Assembly: GCF_024320785.1 (NCBI RefSeq) | Contig: NZ_JANDBC010000003.1 | Span: 372,001-436,000, forward strand | Length of the DNA: 64,000 bases | Source of the DNA: Gracilimonas sediminicola | GTDB lineage: Bacteria > Bacteroidota > Rhodothermia > Balneolales > Balneolaceae | Direction: 5' to 3' | Shown: piece by piece, positions 44,572 through 53,480 of the stretch | Position numbering within the stretch: the stretch's first letter is position 1 | How the letters are laid out: each line of letters starts with the position of its first letter | The notes under the pieces: generated by a model | The model's database searches: none | Seen by the model: only the letters and a program-made list of their open reading frames with translations | Told to the model about the DNA's origin: nothing | Program-made: the position numbers and the translations under genes

Positions 44572-46050
44572 ATGAAGATATCTGTAATTGGTGCCGGTTT
44601 AGGGGGATTGTCAGCAGCTTGTTTGCTTGCTGCAAAGGGACATCAGGTTACCGTTTTTGAGAAGAATGAGAATACCGGGGGAAAGATGAATATCATCGAG
44701 ACTGATGGATATCGGTTTGACACGGGCCCCAGTCTTTTAACCATGCCATTCATCCTTGAAAAGTTGTTTAAAGAGTGCGGAGCTGATCTGAATGATTATC
44801 TCTCGCTTGAACCCTTAGATCCCATCTGCAGGTATTTTTATCCGGATGGAACTGTTTTCAACAATTATGAAGACAAAGAAGCAACAAAGGATGAAATCAC
44901 GGCTTTTGCTCCACAAGATGCAGACTCCTATCCGGAGTTCTTAGAATACGCCCGGTCGCTGTACCACAAAACAGCGGATGCATTCATTTTTAACCCTTTG
45001 TTTGGCTTTAGCGACCTGAAAGAGTTAGACCTCCTGAGTTTCTTCGGCATTGATGCCTTTACAACAGTAAGTAAGCGAGTGGATAGTTCCTTTGAATCGC
45101 CATACCTAAGAAAATTCTTTAAGCGCTTTACCACATACAACGGTTCTTCCCCTTTCCTTGCTCCGGCAACCCTGAATGTAATTCCCCACGTGGAAATAAA
45201 TCAGGGTGGGTATTATGTGAAGGACGGTTTATACAAAGTGGCCGAGGCGCTGACCACATTGGCTGAGTCGCTGGGTGTTGAATTCTTGTTTAATGCTGAA
45301 ATTACTTCCATTGAAGTAGATCAATCCAAAGCAACCGGCATTAAGCTACGTTCCGGCAAAAAGGTAGAGTCTGATTTAGTGATATCAAACAGTGATACTA
45401 CAGAAACCATAGCGCACCTGTTACCGAATGATTCAATTTCCAAGCGGAAAAGGGACAAAGCAAAATCTATAGAACCCTCCTGCTCCGGTTTTGTGCTGAT
45501 GCTGGGTACCGACAAAAAATTCGAGCAGCTGGCTCATCATAATATTTTCTTTTCGGAGGACTATGAAAAAGAGTTCAAACAGATTTTTGAAGACAGAGTG
45601 ATGCCCGATGATCCAACTATCTATATCGCAAACACATCATACTCCGATCCACATCACGCCCACGAGCATGGATCCAACCTCTTCATTCTGATAAATGCTC
45701 CGTATCTGTCAGACCACTACAACTGGGATGAACAGGCAATGTCTTATGGAGATAAAGTGATTCGGGAATTAGAGCAGCGAGGACTTGAGCACCTTTCCGA
45801 ACATATTCAATTCAGAAAAACCATTACCCCGAATGACTTCTACCAAAAATACCGGTCAAATAAAGGAAGCATTTACGGGACTTCATCCAACAGTAAGTTC
45901 TCTGCCTTTCTTCGCCCCAGAAATAAGTCCCGTGAAATAGAAAAGCTTTATTTCGTGGGCGGTTCCACACACCCCGGTGGCGGGATACCTTTGGTGGTGC
46001 AGTCTGCGTTTAATGCTGTGGAGTTGATTGAGCGCTATGAATTTGATTGA
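44572..46050 (+). CDS. Phytoene desaturase family FAD enzyme (CrtI-type), 492 aa
   Basis: N-terminal FAD-binding VIGAGLGGLSAACLLAAKGH and ENTGGKMN, then GYRFDTGPSLLTMP, a mid-protein DGLYKVAEAL, and the C-terminal signature GGSTHPGGGIPLVVQSAFNA: all typical of CrtI/CrtN/CrtD carotenoid desaturases. It introduces double bonds into a carotenoid backbone at the membrane. Distinguishing CrtI from CrtD is not possible from context, as no crtB, crtE or cyclase is nearby. Convergent with the phosphoesterase gene 7 bp away. Confidence 0.88.
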   Translation: MKISVIGAGLGGLSAACLLAAKGHQVTVFEKNENTGGKMNIIETDGYRFDTGPSLLTMPFILEKLFKECGADLNDYLSLEPLDPICRYFYPDGTVFNNYEDKEATKDEITAFAPQDADSYPEFLEYARSLYHKTADAFIFNPLFGFSDLKELDLLSFFGIDAFTTVSKRVDSSFESPYLRKFFKRFTTYNGSSPFLAPATLNVIPHVEINQGGYYVKDGLYKVAEALTTLAESLGVEFLFNAEITSIEVDQSKATGIKLRSGKKVESDLVISNSDTTETIAHLLPNDSISKRKRDKAKSIEPSCSGFVLMLGTDKKFEQLAHHNIFFSEDYEKEFKQIFEDRVMPDDPTIYIANTSYSDPHHAHEHGSNLFILINAPYLSDHYNWDEQAMSYGDKVIRELEQRGLEHLSEHIQFRKTITPNDFYQKYRSNKGSIYGTSSNSKFSAFLRPRNKSREIEKLYFVGGSTHPGGGIPLVVQSAFNAVELIERYEFD

Positions 46051-46057
46051 GGGTTTT

Positions 46058-46570
46058 CTACTCTGCCGCTTCCTGTTCAACATCCAGGTTAATCACTTCA
46101 ACGTTGTGCAGTTTCCCTTCGATAATTTGGAAGCGAATTACGGTTCGTTGTGATTGAAAGCCTTGTTTGCCGGCAGCTCCCGGATTCATGTACAACATTT
46201 TATTTAAATCCTGATCCCGGGAAATGCGAAGAATGTGAGAGTGGCCGCACACAAAAAGTTCGGGGGGATTGGTTTCCATTTCCTGACGGATAGGAAGGCA
46301 ATAACGTCCTGGAATTCCCCCGATGTGCGTCATCCACACTTTCAGTCCCTCCCTCTCAAAACGCTGATGCAATGGATAAACCTGGCGAATGTCTTCCCCA
46401 TCAATGTTTCCGTAAACACCAACAACAGGGGCGATTTTTTGAAGTTCTTGAGCTATAGACAGGCTCCCAAAATCTCCGGCATGCCAGATTTCGTCGCAGT
46501 CCTCGAAATACTCGAATACCTGGGGATCGAGGTAATTATGCGTATCTGAAATTAGCCCTATTTTGATCAT
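46058..46570 (-). CDS. Metallophosphoesterase of the YfcE/MJ0936 family, 170 aa
   Basis: Compact calcineurin-like phosphodiesterase: GLISDTHNYLD (metal ligands D and H), DEIWHAGDFGS, VYGNID (GN motif), VCGHSHI and MNPGAAGK. These small enzymes cleave phosphodiesters in vitro; the physiological substrate is unknown. Divergent from the family 2 glycosyltransferase, 103 bp away. Confidence 0.9.
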   Translation of the reverse strand: MIKIGLISDTHNYLDPQVFEYFEDCDEIWHAGDFGSLSIAQELQKIAPVVGVYGNIDGEDIRQVYPLHQRFEREGLKVWMTHIGGIPGRYCLPIRQEMETNPPELFVCGHSHILRISRDQDLNKMLYMNPGAAGKQGFQSQRTVIRFQIIEGKLHNVEVINLDVEQEAAE

Positions 46571-46673
46571 ACTTTTTGTATCATCTTAGTACTCCAATAA
46601 AGCGGAACAAGAAACTACATTTTTCAATCTCGTTCCACCAATTTCGAAACAATAGCAAAATTTTATTCATTCA

Positions 46674-47693
46674 TTGAAGAGTTTCAGCATTATCATCGTT
46701 ACCTGGAATGCCCTTGAGCACCTCAAGAATTATCTGCCGTCGGTAACCGAAACAGACTATCCTGATTTTGAAATCATCATTGCCGACAATGCCTCAACCG
46801 ACGGTTCCAAAGAATGGGTTAAGTCAACGTATCCTGAAATTAAAATTGCCAGCTTTGACCAAAACTACGGCTATTGCGGAGGAAATAACAGAGCTGTTCC
46901 CCTTGCTGAAAAAGATATTTTACTATTCCTGAATAACGACGTCAAAGTAGAGAAGAACTGGCTGCAGGGTATCAATGATATATTTGAGAAAGACGAGAAA
47001 ATGGCGGCCGTTCAACCCAAGATGAGAGCAGTCGAACAACCGGAACATTTTGAGTACGCCGGGGCTGCCGGGGGATTCATGGATAAATACGGATACACCT
47101 TTTGCCGGGGACGAATTTTTAATGAAGTAGAACGGGATGAAGGTCAGTATGATGATTCCCCTAACCTCTTCTGGGCATCAGGTGCTGCACTCGCCATCCG
47201 AAAGGTTCTATTCATAGAATCCGGTGGATTTGATGAGGATTTTGAGTTCCATATGGAAGAGATTGATTTATGCTGGCGGCTTCAGAATAAGGGATACAAA
47301 ATCGGTTATGCTCCGGAGAGTTTAGTCTATCATCTGGGTGGCGGTTCATTGCCAATGGGCTCACCGCGTAAAGTCTACTATAACTTCCGCAACAGCCTCT
47401 TTATGCTTTGGAAGAATTACAGTTCATCCAGCTTACGAAAGAGGTTTTTACTTCGGTTGATATTGGATGTTATCGCCGCTTACAAAGCGCTCCTGTCCGG
47501 AAAACCCAAAGAATGGTGGGCCGTAGCTAAAGCCCATCTGCATTTTGCAAAGGACTTTTTCAGGGTGCACCGGAAGCGAAAAGAACTTCAATCCCAACGA
47601 ACTATCTCGCATGATCCGGATACCATGCTGGATATCAGTCTCATTTGGCAGCATTTTGTCAAGGGTGTTAAACGCTTTCGTGATTTAGGCTAA
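46674..47693 (+). CDS. Family 2 glycosyltransferase, 339 aa
   Basis: GT-A glycosyltransferase with SIIIVTWNALEHLKNYLPSV, IADNASTDGSKEWV, the metal-binding FLNNDVKVEKNWL (DxD-like NND), and HMEEIDLCWRLQNKGYKIGY. This is the rhamnosyl/galactofuranosyl-transferase-like class used for O-antigen and capsule. No membrane helix except a weak C-terminal one. Start is TTG at 46674, beginning the beta-strand of the fold; no ATG is available upstream. Its stop overlaps the acnA-like stop by 4 bp on the opposite strand. Confidence 0.87.
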   Translation: MKSFSIIIVTWNALEHLKNYLPSVTETDYPDFEIIIADNASTDGSKEWVKSTYPEIKIASFDQNYGYCGGNNRAVPLAEKDILLFLNNDVKVEKNWLQGINDIFEKDEKMAAVQPKMRAVEQPEHFEYAGAAGGFMDKYGYTFCRGRIFNEVERDEGQYDDSPNLFWASGAALAIRKVLFIESGGFDEDFEFHMEEIDLCWRLQNKGYKIGYAPESLVYHLGGGSLPMGSPRKVYYNFRNSLFMLWKNYSSSSLRKRFLLRLILDVIAAYKALLSGKPKEWWAVAKAHLHFAKDFFRVHRKRKELQSQRTISHDPDTMLDISLIWQHFVKGVKRFRDLG

Positions 47694-49651
47694 GAAGCTT
47701 TTTTCTTTTTGAATGAATTAATCACTCCTCCATCCAGAACTGCCTGCCGCTGGCGATCACTTAGCGTGTGTTTTACTTCGTATTCGGTTCCTTTGGTCAC
47801 ATTGACTAATTTTGCCGTATTACCACTTTCTATACTTGCACGGATGTTTTCAACTTTAAGCACATCTCCCTGATCAATGTCATTGTAATCTTCTTCACTG
47901 GTAAACTCAAAAGGCGGGATACCGAAATTTACCAGATTCTGCCAGCCGATTCGAGCGTAGCTTTTTGCAATTACAGCACGCTGACCTAAATATCTCGGAG
48001 CGATGGCTGCGTGTTCACGACTGGAACCCTGTGCGTAATTTTCTCCGGCGATAACCACATGTCCGCCATGTTCTTCTTTGGCTTTCATCGCTCGGTCGTG
48101 AAAGTTTTTATCGACAACATCGAGCGTGAACTTGCTAATCTCAGGGATATTGCTTCTGAATGGCAACACTTCGGTTCCTGCACGCAGTATTTCATCGGTT
48201 GAAATATCATCACCCATTTTCAGCAGTACCGGAACTTCAAAGTCTTCCAGTTCACCAAAATTTGGCATACTTGAAATGTTGGGTCCTTTCTTAATCTCGC
48301 CTCGCTCTTCTTTAGGCTTTGGTGGAGTCAACATATCAGTATTTACAATCACTTCTTTGAGCGGTGTGTATTTCGGATACTCCATATTGAACAGCTTCTC
48401 AAGATCTCTCGGATCGGTTATTTTGCCTGTCAAGGCAGAAGCTGCCGCCGTTTCCGGGCTCACAAGAAATACAGAATCTTCTGGGGTACCGGAACGATCC
48501 GGGAAGTTTCGGGGCACGGTTCTCAGGCTATTTTGGCCGGTGGCTGGGGCCTGCCCCATCCCAATACATCCGTTACAACCCGCCTGGTGAATTCGGGCTC
48601 CGGATTGCACCAGGTTAAACATCACATCATTCTTAACCATGTTCTCGATAATCTGCCTGGATGTCGGGTTGATGTCAAAAGAAACATTATCATTCACCGT
48701 TTTGCCTTTCACAATTTCAGAGGAAATCCAAAAGTCACGATATCCGGGATTTGCCGAAGAACCGATGTAAGACTGATAAATATCTCTACCCTCAACTTCT
48801 CGCACTGGCACCACATTACCCGGAGAACTTGGCAGGGCAATCAGCGGTTCTACATCATCCAGAATGAGTTCTTCATACTTATCGTATTCTGCTCCTTCAT
48901 CGGCAAGAAGTTCAACGTATTCATCACCCCGCTTTTGTGATTCCATAAAACGACGGATTTCCCCATCGGCCGGGAAGACCGTTGTTGTAGCACCCATTTC
49001 GGTACCCATATTGGCGATCACATGTCGGTCCATGGTATCCAGGTTCTTCAATCCTTCCCCGAAATATTCTATAACATAGCCGGAAGCGCCATCAACATCG
49101 TAGCGGCGGAGCATTTCCAGAACTACGTCTTTGGCACTAACCCAATCTTTTAATTCACCTTTCAACTCAACCCCCAGCACTTTGGGCATTTTTATAAAAA
49201 GTGGTTCGCCTGCAATCGCAAAGGCCACATCCAATCCTCCCGAACCGATGGCCAACATTCCCATACATCCTGATGCCGGTGTGTGGCTATCAGAACCTGC
49301 AAGGGTTTTGCCGGGAATGGCAAAGCGCTCGGTCTCTATAGGATGACTCACTCCATTTCCCGGACGGCTAAACCACATTCCAAATCGTTCAGCTGCTGAT
49401 TTCAGAAATACATGATCATCAGGATTCTTAAAATCAGACTGTATCAAATTGTGATCCACATATTGACAGGAAAGCTCAGTCTTGGCTTCGTCCAGTTCCA
49501 TGGCTTCCAATTCCAACATTACCATGGTGCCGGTTGCATCCTGTGTTAAGGTTTGATCGATCTTTAGCCCGATCTCTTCTCCGGGCACCATCTCTCCTTC
49601 CACCAAATGACTTTTGATTAATTTCTGCGTTACGTTAAGTGGCTTGCTCAT
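47690..49651 (-). CDS. Aconitate hydratase, Aquifex-type, 653 aa
   Basis: TCA-cycle enzyme interconverting citrate and isocitrate with an iron-sulfur cluster. SDSHTPASGCMGMLAIGSGG, HQAGCNGCIGMGQAPATGQN and the swivel-domain segment ENYAQGSSREHAAIAPRYLG are diagnostic; 653 aa fits the short Aquifex-type class. Two cluster cysteines (CNGC) are present, but the position of the third ligand, usually Cys in GSCTN, reads GSSANPG near residue 296. This may be normal for the class (as I recall) with another residue or a solvent ligand; see findings. No partner TCA genes in view. Confidence 0.92.
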   Translation of the reverse strand: MSKPLNVTQKLIKSHLVEGEMVPGEEIGLKIDQTLTQDATGTMVMLELEAMELDEAKTELSCQYVDHNLIQSDFKNPDDHVFLKSAAERFGMWFSRPGNGVSHPIETERFAIPGKTLAGSDSHTPASGCMGMLAIGSGGLDVAFAIAGEPLFIKMPKVLGVELKGELKDWVSAKDVVLEMLRRYDVDGASGYVIEYFGEGLKNLDTMDRHVIANMGTEMGATTTVFPADGEIRRFMESQKRGDEYVELLADEGAEYDKYEELILDDVEPLIALPSSPGNVVPVREVEGRDIYQSYIGSSANPGYRDFWISSEIVKGKTVNDNVSFDINPTSRQIIENMVKNDVMFNLVQSGARIHQAGCNGCIGMGQAPATGQNSLRTVPRNFPDRSGTPEDSVFLVSPETAAASALTGKITDPRDLEKLFNMEYPKYTPLKEVIVNTDMLTPPKPKEERGEIKKGPNISSMPNFGELEDFEVPVLLKMGDDISTDEILRAGTEVLPFRSNIPEISKFTLDVVDKNFHDRAMKAKEEHGGHVVIAGENYAQGSSREHAAIAPRYLGQRAVIAKSYARIGWQNLVNFGIPPFEFTSEEDYNDIDQGDVLKVENIRASIESGNTAKLVNVTKGTEYEVKHTLSDRQRQAVLDGGVINSFKKKKAS

Positions 49652-49727
49652 ATCTATTTACCGATTGTTGTAAATGTGAATTATCGCTACTATCACAACT
49701 TCATGAGACGCAAAAAGATTCAGATTC

Positions 49728-50345
49728 GTGAACATTGATTTTGAGCATTACTTTGAGAAAGCCTTACCGGTCATAAAAAAATGGTGGTTTTCGGTGGTTT
49801 GCATTCCATTTTGTTGGGTGTTGGCCGAACAGTTTTGGATGGCTCTGAGGTGGGAAATCTCCTTTTCCTGGAACTACCCCTATCCTTTCTTTCTGTCACC
49901 CTTTTTCTTTTTTATAGATAATTTTCTGTTGATTGTCCACGAGGCCGGCCATACGTTATTTGGTTTTATCGGCGGCAGGTTTCTTACCATTCTTGGGGGA
50001 ACACTTTTTGAAATACTTCTTCCCTTCGCCATCTTTGCCTTTGGGTGGTACAATCATAAACGGTTTGTAGCTCAAACCGGGTTACTTCTCACCGCTTTTG
50101 CATGGATAGAATCGGCCGCCTACGCCGCAGATGCTATGGATCGACGAATGCCACTGATCGGAAACCTTCCGAGATCCTCTCATGACTTTTATAACCTGTT
50201 TTCAATGAAAGGAGTACTGACGGAACACATGACCTACGCTTGGGTTATGTACTGGATAGGAATCCTGACGCTGGTCTTGTTTTTCATCTGGCCGCTTATT
50301 GAGCGAAAGCAGTATGAGTATGTGGATATAGAGATGGATGTATGA
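49728..50345 (+). CDS. Membrane protein with HEAGH metalloprotease-like motif, 205 aa
   Basis: Predicted five to six membrane helices. The second or third carries HEAGH (71-75), the HExxH zinc motif of M50 and related intramembrane metalloproteases, followed by GFIGGRFLTILGG and later AWIESAAYAADAMDRR, where an acidic residue could be the third ligand. It lacks the NPDG motif expected of M50, so the family is uncertain. Start is GTG at 49728; the next ATG would remove the first part of the protein. Just upstream of the transposase locus. Confidence 0.65.
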   Translation: MNIDFEHYFEKALPVIKKWWFSVVCIPFCWVLAEQFWMALRWEISFSWNYPYPFFLSPFFFFIDNFLLIVHEAGHTLFGFIGGRFLTILGGTLFEILLPFAIFAFGWYNHKRFVAQTGLLLTAFAWIESAAYAADAMDRRMPLIGNLPRSSHDFYNLFSMKGVLTEHMTYAWVMYWIGILTLVLFFIWPLIERKQYEYVDIEMDV

Positions 50346-50385
50346 TTATTCTCATACATTTTAAGTTAAATGAATAGATAAAAAT

Positions 50386-50475
50386 CAATCCTGAAAGGAT
50401 TGAATATGAATAACTCCGGGTAAAACCCGGATCAAAGGGTACAAGCATAACCAAAACCCCAACGGGGTTAAATAG
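50386..50475. repeat. Left palindrome cluster of the Y1 transposase locus
   Basis: Three short hairpins: CAATCC-TGAAA-GGATTG (50386-50402) followed by AATATGAATAA; TCCGGGT-AAA-ACCCGGA (50415-50431); AACCCC-AAC-GGGGTT (50455-50469) followed by AAATA. The last ends 10 bp before the transposase start. They are REP-like units of 5-8 bp stems with small loops. Confidence 0.75.
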
Positions 50476-50484
50476 ACCAGGAAA

Positions 50485-50931
50485 ATGAGCACATATACAC
50501 AATTACTATATCAAATTGTTTTCAGTACTAAAAATAGACAACCTGTGTTGACCAAAAATAATAGAAAAGAGCTTTATAAATACATTTGGGGCATACTCAA
50601 GAATAAGCAATGTCATTTATATCAGATTAATGGGGTTGAAAACCATCTTCATATAATTACTCATATTCATCCGACTGTAGCTATTTCTACTTTAGTTAAA
50701 GACATAAAATTGGCTAGTAGTAAGTTTATAAAGCAGAATCAATTATTTACTGATTTTCAAGGTTGGCAGTCAGGGTATGGCGCTTTTACATATTCAATAA
50801 AGGCCAAAGATCAATTAATTGAATATGTGAAGAACCAAGAAGAGCATCACAAGCATCGTACCTTTTTAGAAGAATACAAAGCTCTTCTCAGTGACCATGA
50901 TATTTCTTTTGATGATCGTTATTTACCCTAA
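50485..50931 (+). CDS. Y1 transposase of the IS200/REP-associated type, 148 aa
   Basis: HUH single-strand transposase. HUH motif ENHLHII (His54 and His56) and catalytic tyrosine Tyr114 in LIEYVKNQEEHH followed by KHRTFLEEYKALL. The length fits TnpA/RAYT enzymes (about 130-160 aa), longer at the C-terminus than IS200 TnpA by a DRYLP tail. Reading frame intact, so it may be active. It sits between the HEAGH gene and the DUF58 gene. As there is no tnpB, it is either a TnpA-only element or a domesticated REP-handling enzyme. Confidence 0.9.
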   Translation: MSTYTQLLYQIVFSTKNRQPVLTKNNRKELYKYIWGILKNKQCHLYQINGVENHLHIITHIHPTVAISTLVKDIKLASSKFIKQNQLFTDFQGWQSGYGAFTYSIKAKDQLIEYVKNQEEHHKHRTFLEEYKALLSDHDISFDDRYLP

Positions 50932-50936
50932 TCGTT

Positions 50937-51088
50937 AAACCCTTTTAGGGTTTATATATCCTTTCATTTTAATTCCACAGGTGCCGATTCACTTTACCTG
51001 TGGCTATTTAAATTTAATCCCTTCGGGATAAATAAAATGTTAGCTTGATTCAAAAAATTGCGGTAACCCTGGAAGGGTTTAAATACAA
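50937..51088. repeat. Right palindrome cluster of the Y1 transposase locus
   Basis: Four hairpins: AAACCC-TTTTA-GGGTTT (50937-50953) then ATATA; CCACAGGT (50975-50982) with ACCTGTGG (50996-51003), 13-nt loop; ATCCC-TTC-GGGAT (51017-51029) then AAATA; AACCCT-GGA-AGGGTT (51065-51079) then TAAATA. The first begins 6 bp after the transposase stop. Confidence 0.75.
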
Positions 51089-51155
51089 ATTTCTGTCTAT
51101 TACATTAACCGCCTCAATTATTATCTTCAAATCAGATTAATCAAATTATTTACCC

Positions 51156-52031
51156 ATGATCCCCAAGGAAATCCTCAAAAAGATTCGAAAGCTTGAAATC
51201 CAGACTAAAGGAATCGTGAATACTTTATTTGGCGGGGAATATCAGTCTGCCTTTAAAGGCCGTGGAATGGAGTTCTCGGAAGTCCGGGCATACACCTATG
51301 GGGATGATATCCGGCAAATAGACTGGAATGTGACGGCTCGTACCGGTGACCCGTTCATCAAAGTATTTGAGGAAGAGCGCGAACAAACACTCATGCTCTG
51401 TATAGATATCTCTCAAAGTGGAACCTTTGGCAGCCAAAGCCAAAGTAAAATGGATCTGGCCATTGAATTAGCCGCCGTGTTAGCCTTCAGCGCCATTAAA
51501 AACAGCGATAAGGTCGGGTTGGTTCTATTCAGCGACCATATTGAGAAAGTGGTTCCTCCCAAAAAAGGCCGGACGCACGTACTTCGCCTGATTCGGGAAC
51601 TCTACACAACAAAACCCACCGGAACTGGTACAGACATTGCGGATGCACTTTCTTATATCAACAGGCTGCTGGACCGCAGAGCAATTGTGGTATTAACCTC
51701 TGATTTTCAGGATAAGGATTTCGAAAAGCAGCTGCGCATTACCAATCAAAAACATGACTTGGTTAGCATTATGATTAACGATCATTTGGAGGATGAGCTG
51801 CCGGATGTAGGATTGGTAAAGATCAGAGATGCAGAAACCGGAGCTGAGAAAATGATTGATACCTCAAGCCGGAAAGTTCGTAAGTCTTATAAAATCCGGC
51901 GTATGGAGCAGAAGGCTTATATACACGATAAAATGCTTAAGATGAAGATCGATGCCGTTGAGGTGCAAACCAACGAATCGTATGTGCAACCCCTGATGAA
52001 CTTCTTTAAGCGTCGGGGCAGCCGCTACTGA
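51156..52031 (+). CDS. DUF58 / VWA-like protein, 291 aa
   Basis: Typical DUF58 protein: N-terminal FKGRGMEFSEVRAYTYGDD, IRQIDWNVTARTGDPFIKVF, and the MIDAS-like LCIDISQSG in the von Willebrand A-type domain. Such proteins pair with MoxR AAA ATPases as metal-dependent chaperone or maturation factors. No moxR gene is in this window; it is probably absent or lies elsewhere. Normally the DUF4381 and VWA genes follow, but here a reversed M23 peptidase gene intervenes, its stop codon directly abutting this one. Confidence 0.88.
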   Translation: MIPKEILKKIRKLEIQTKGIVNTLFGGEYQSAFKGRGMEFSEVRAYTYGDDIRQIDWNVTARTGDPFIKVFEEEREQTLMLCIDISQSGTFGSQSQSKMDLAIELAAVLAFSAIKNSDKVGLVLFSDHIEKVVPPKKGRTHVLRLIRELYTTKPTGTGTDIADALSYINRLLDRRAIVVLTSDFQDKDFEKQLRITNQKHDLVSIMINDHLEDELPDVGLVKIRDAETGAEKMIDTSSRKVRKSYKIRRMEQKAYIHDKMLKMKIDAVEVQTNESYVQPLMNFFKRRGSRY

Positions 52032-53327
52032 TCAAGGTGCGGCAAATGAGGCTACCGTTGACTCCCCTGCTTCATCAATATGGCTGAGCTGAAATTTCAG
52101 GTCTTCGATATGATTGGTGAATTGCTCCATTTGAGCGCCATCAATTGCTTTTGAAGGTGGCAGCTTAACTTTAAGCGGGTTTACAGGCTGTCCGTTTTTA
52201 TAAATACGGTAATCTAAATGCACGCCCGTTACCCTTCCGGTTTTTCCGACATATCCTATTACCTGCCCTTGTTTTACTCTTTGCCCTGCACGTATCCCTT
52301 TAGCAAAACCATTTAAGTGTAAATACGCGGTTGTGTAGGTTCCGTTATGACGGATTTTGACAATATTACCATTAGCCCCTCGATATTGGGCTTCAACTAC
52401 TTCTCCATCCCCAACAGAAAGCACGGGTGTACCAAGCGGTGCTGCATAATCAACCCCATAGTGAGGCATTCTTCTCTTAAGAACGGGATGGAAACGACTG
52501 TGTGAGAAGTTTGAACTTACTCTTTGTGAATACTTGAACGGTGCTTTCATCAGGGCTTTTTGCACGCCATTTCCTTCACGGTCGTAGTAGCCGGCCCGGT
52601 CGTCCGTTTCAAAATAGAACGCATCGAAGGTTTCATTTTTATTGGTAAACTCTGCCGCCAGGATTTTTCCAATTCCAAAAGGTTCACCATCTACAAATTC
52701 TTCTTCATAAATCACCTTAAATCTATCACCCGGGTATAAACGGAAGAAATCAATCTGCCAGGCAAAAATCTCGCTTAATCGGTATCCAAGAAGTGCGCTT
52801 ACATCCTGACCAACCAGCGTTTCATATAAAGAAGATTCAATGACACCGCTCGCTTCAGCAATACGGGTGGTAACCTCTTTTTGGCCGGTTTTCACCGCTA
52901 CCTCATTTCCCCACTCAAAAACAACATAGTCGAGCGCATTGGTATGTAATATCAGTCGTTGAGCGCCTTTAGATTCCTTATCAAGATAGGTGAGATACTT
53001 CTGACCGGGCTTTATTCTGTTGCTTTGAAAGACACCCTTCGATTTTTGATTGATCTCATAAATGGTTTGAGGTGAAACATCTAAATCCCTGAGAATCAGG
53101 TACAAACTCTCGTTCCGCTTTACCCGGCCTTCCTCAACTTCAAGGTTGATGCGGTTGAACCCATATGGATCAAGTTGCACCCCTTCCGAAATCTCGACCA
53201 TATTATCCGGTGAAATTACCAGCTCAGGCAATTCTGCATTTTTGTTTGAATAGAGTGTAAGGGAAAGTGTCGCAATCAGACAAAACACACCAATTCCCAA
53301 ACCCAACTTCATACCACTATTAACCAT
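52032..53327 (-). CDS. M23-family peptidase with N-terminal membrane anchor, 431 aa
   Basis: N-terminal signal-anchor (about 6-26), an OapA/LysM-like segment (about 55-120) and a long linker, then an M23 domain (about 275-400) with HYGVDYAAPLGTPV (first zinc His and Asp), YLHLNGF and TGVHLDYRIYKNGQPVNPLK. The last motif is normally HLH; here it is H-L-D, so one zinc-ligand histidine is replaced by Asp. These enzymes cut peptidoglycan cross-links or act as cell-wall regulators in the periplasm. The gene is inserted against the direction of the Bat-type cluster. Confidence 0.87.
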   Translation of the reverse strand: MVNSGMKLGLGIGVFCLIATLSLTLYSNKNAELPELVISPDNMVEISEGVQLDPYGFNRINLEVEEGRVKRNESLYLILRDLDVSPQTIYEINQKSKGVFQSNRIKPGQKYLTYLDKESKGAQRLILHTNALDYVVFEWGNEVAVKTGQKEVTTRIAEASGVIESSLYETLVGQDVSALLGYRLSEIFAWQIDFFRLYPGDRFKVIYEEEFVDGEPFGIGKILAAEFTNKNETFDAFYFETDDRAGYYDREGNGVQKALMKAPFKYSQRVSSNFSHSRFHPVLKRRMPHYGVDYAAPLGTPVLSVGDGEVVEAQYRGANGNIVKIRHNGTYTTAYLHLNGFAKGIRAGQRVKQGQVIGYVGKTGRVTGVHLDYRIYKNGQPVNPLKVKLPPSKAIDGAQMEQFTNHIEDLKFQLSHIDEAGESTVASFAAP

Positions 53328-53379
53328 GTATCAACTGTAGATTAAATATTTCGGAAAATAATAAGGATTAATACCCTAC

Positions 53380-53410
53380 TTTCATAAAAATGAGATGCAC
53401 CTTACTTTTG
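53380..53410 (+). promoter_or_regulatory. Promoter candidate of the DUF4381-like/VWA gene pair
   Basis: TTTC (53380-53383), 19-nt spacer, TACTTTTG (53403-53410), an exact TAnnTTTG box. Transcript start expected about 65 bp before the ATG. It explains how this pair can be transcribed although the reversed M23 gene separates it from DUF58. Confidence 0.52.
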
Positions 53411-53480
53411 CAAAATATTTACAACTCATTGTTATATTTTCAGGCTGTTAAGTTCAATTAAGATATTATTTTCAATTTTA

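Larger units (their letters stand above)
50386..51088 (+). mobile_element. Y1 (REP-associated tyrosine) transposase locus with flanking palindromes
   Basis: One transposase gene (50485-50931) with three hairpins to its left and four to its right, at least four sharing the form xxCCC-loop-GGGxx followed by an AAATA-like tail. No tnpB, no target-site duplication, and no long terminal inverted repeats. This is the layout of a RAYT/REP locus, in which the transposase keeps non-autonomous palindromes in copy. Confidence 0.7.

Noticed and set aside
50386-51088. Possible CRISPR array around the transposase
   Set aside because: The palindromes differ in sequence and spacing, no direct repeat of constant length is present, and no cas gene is nearby.
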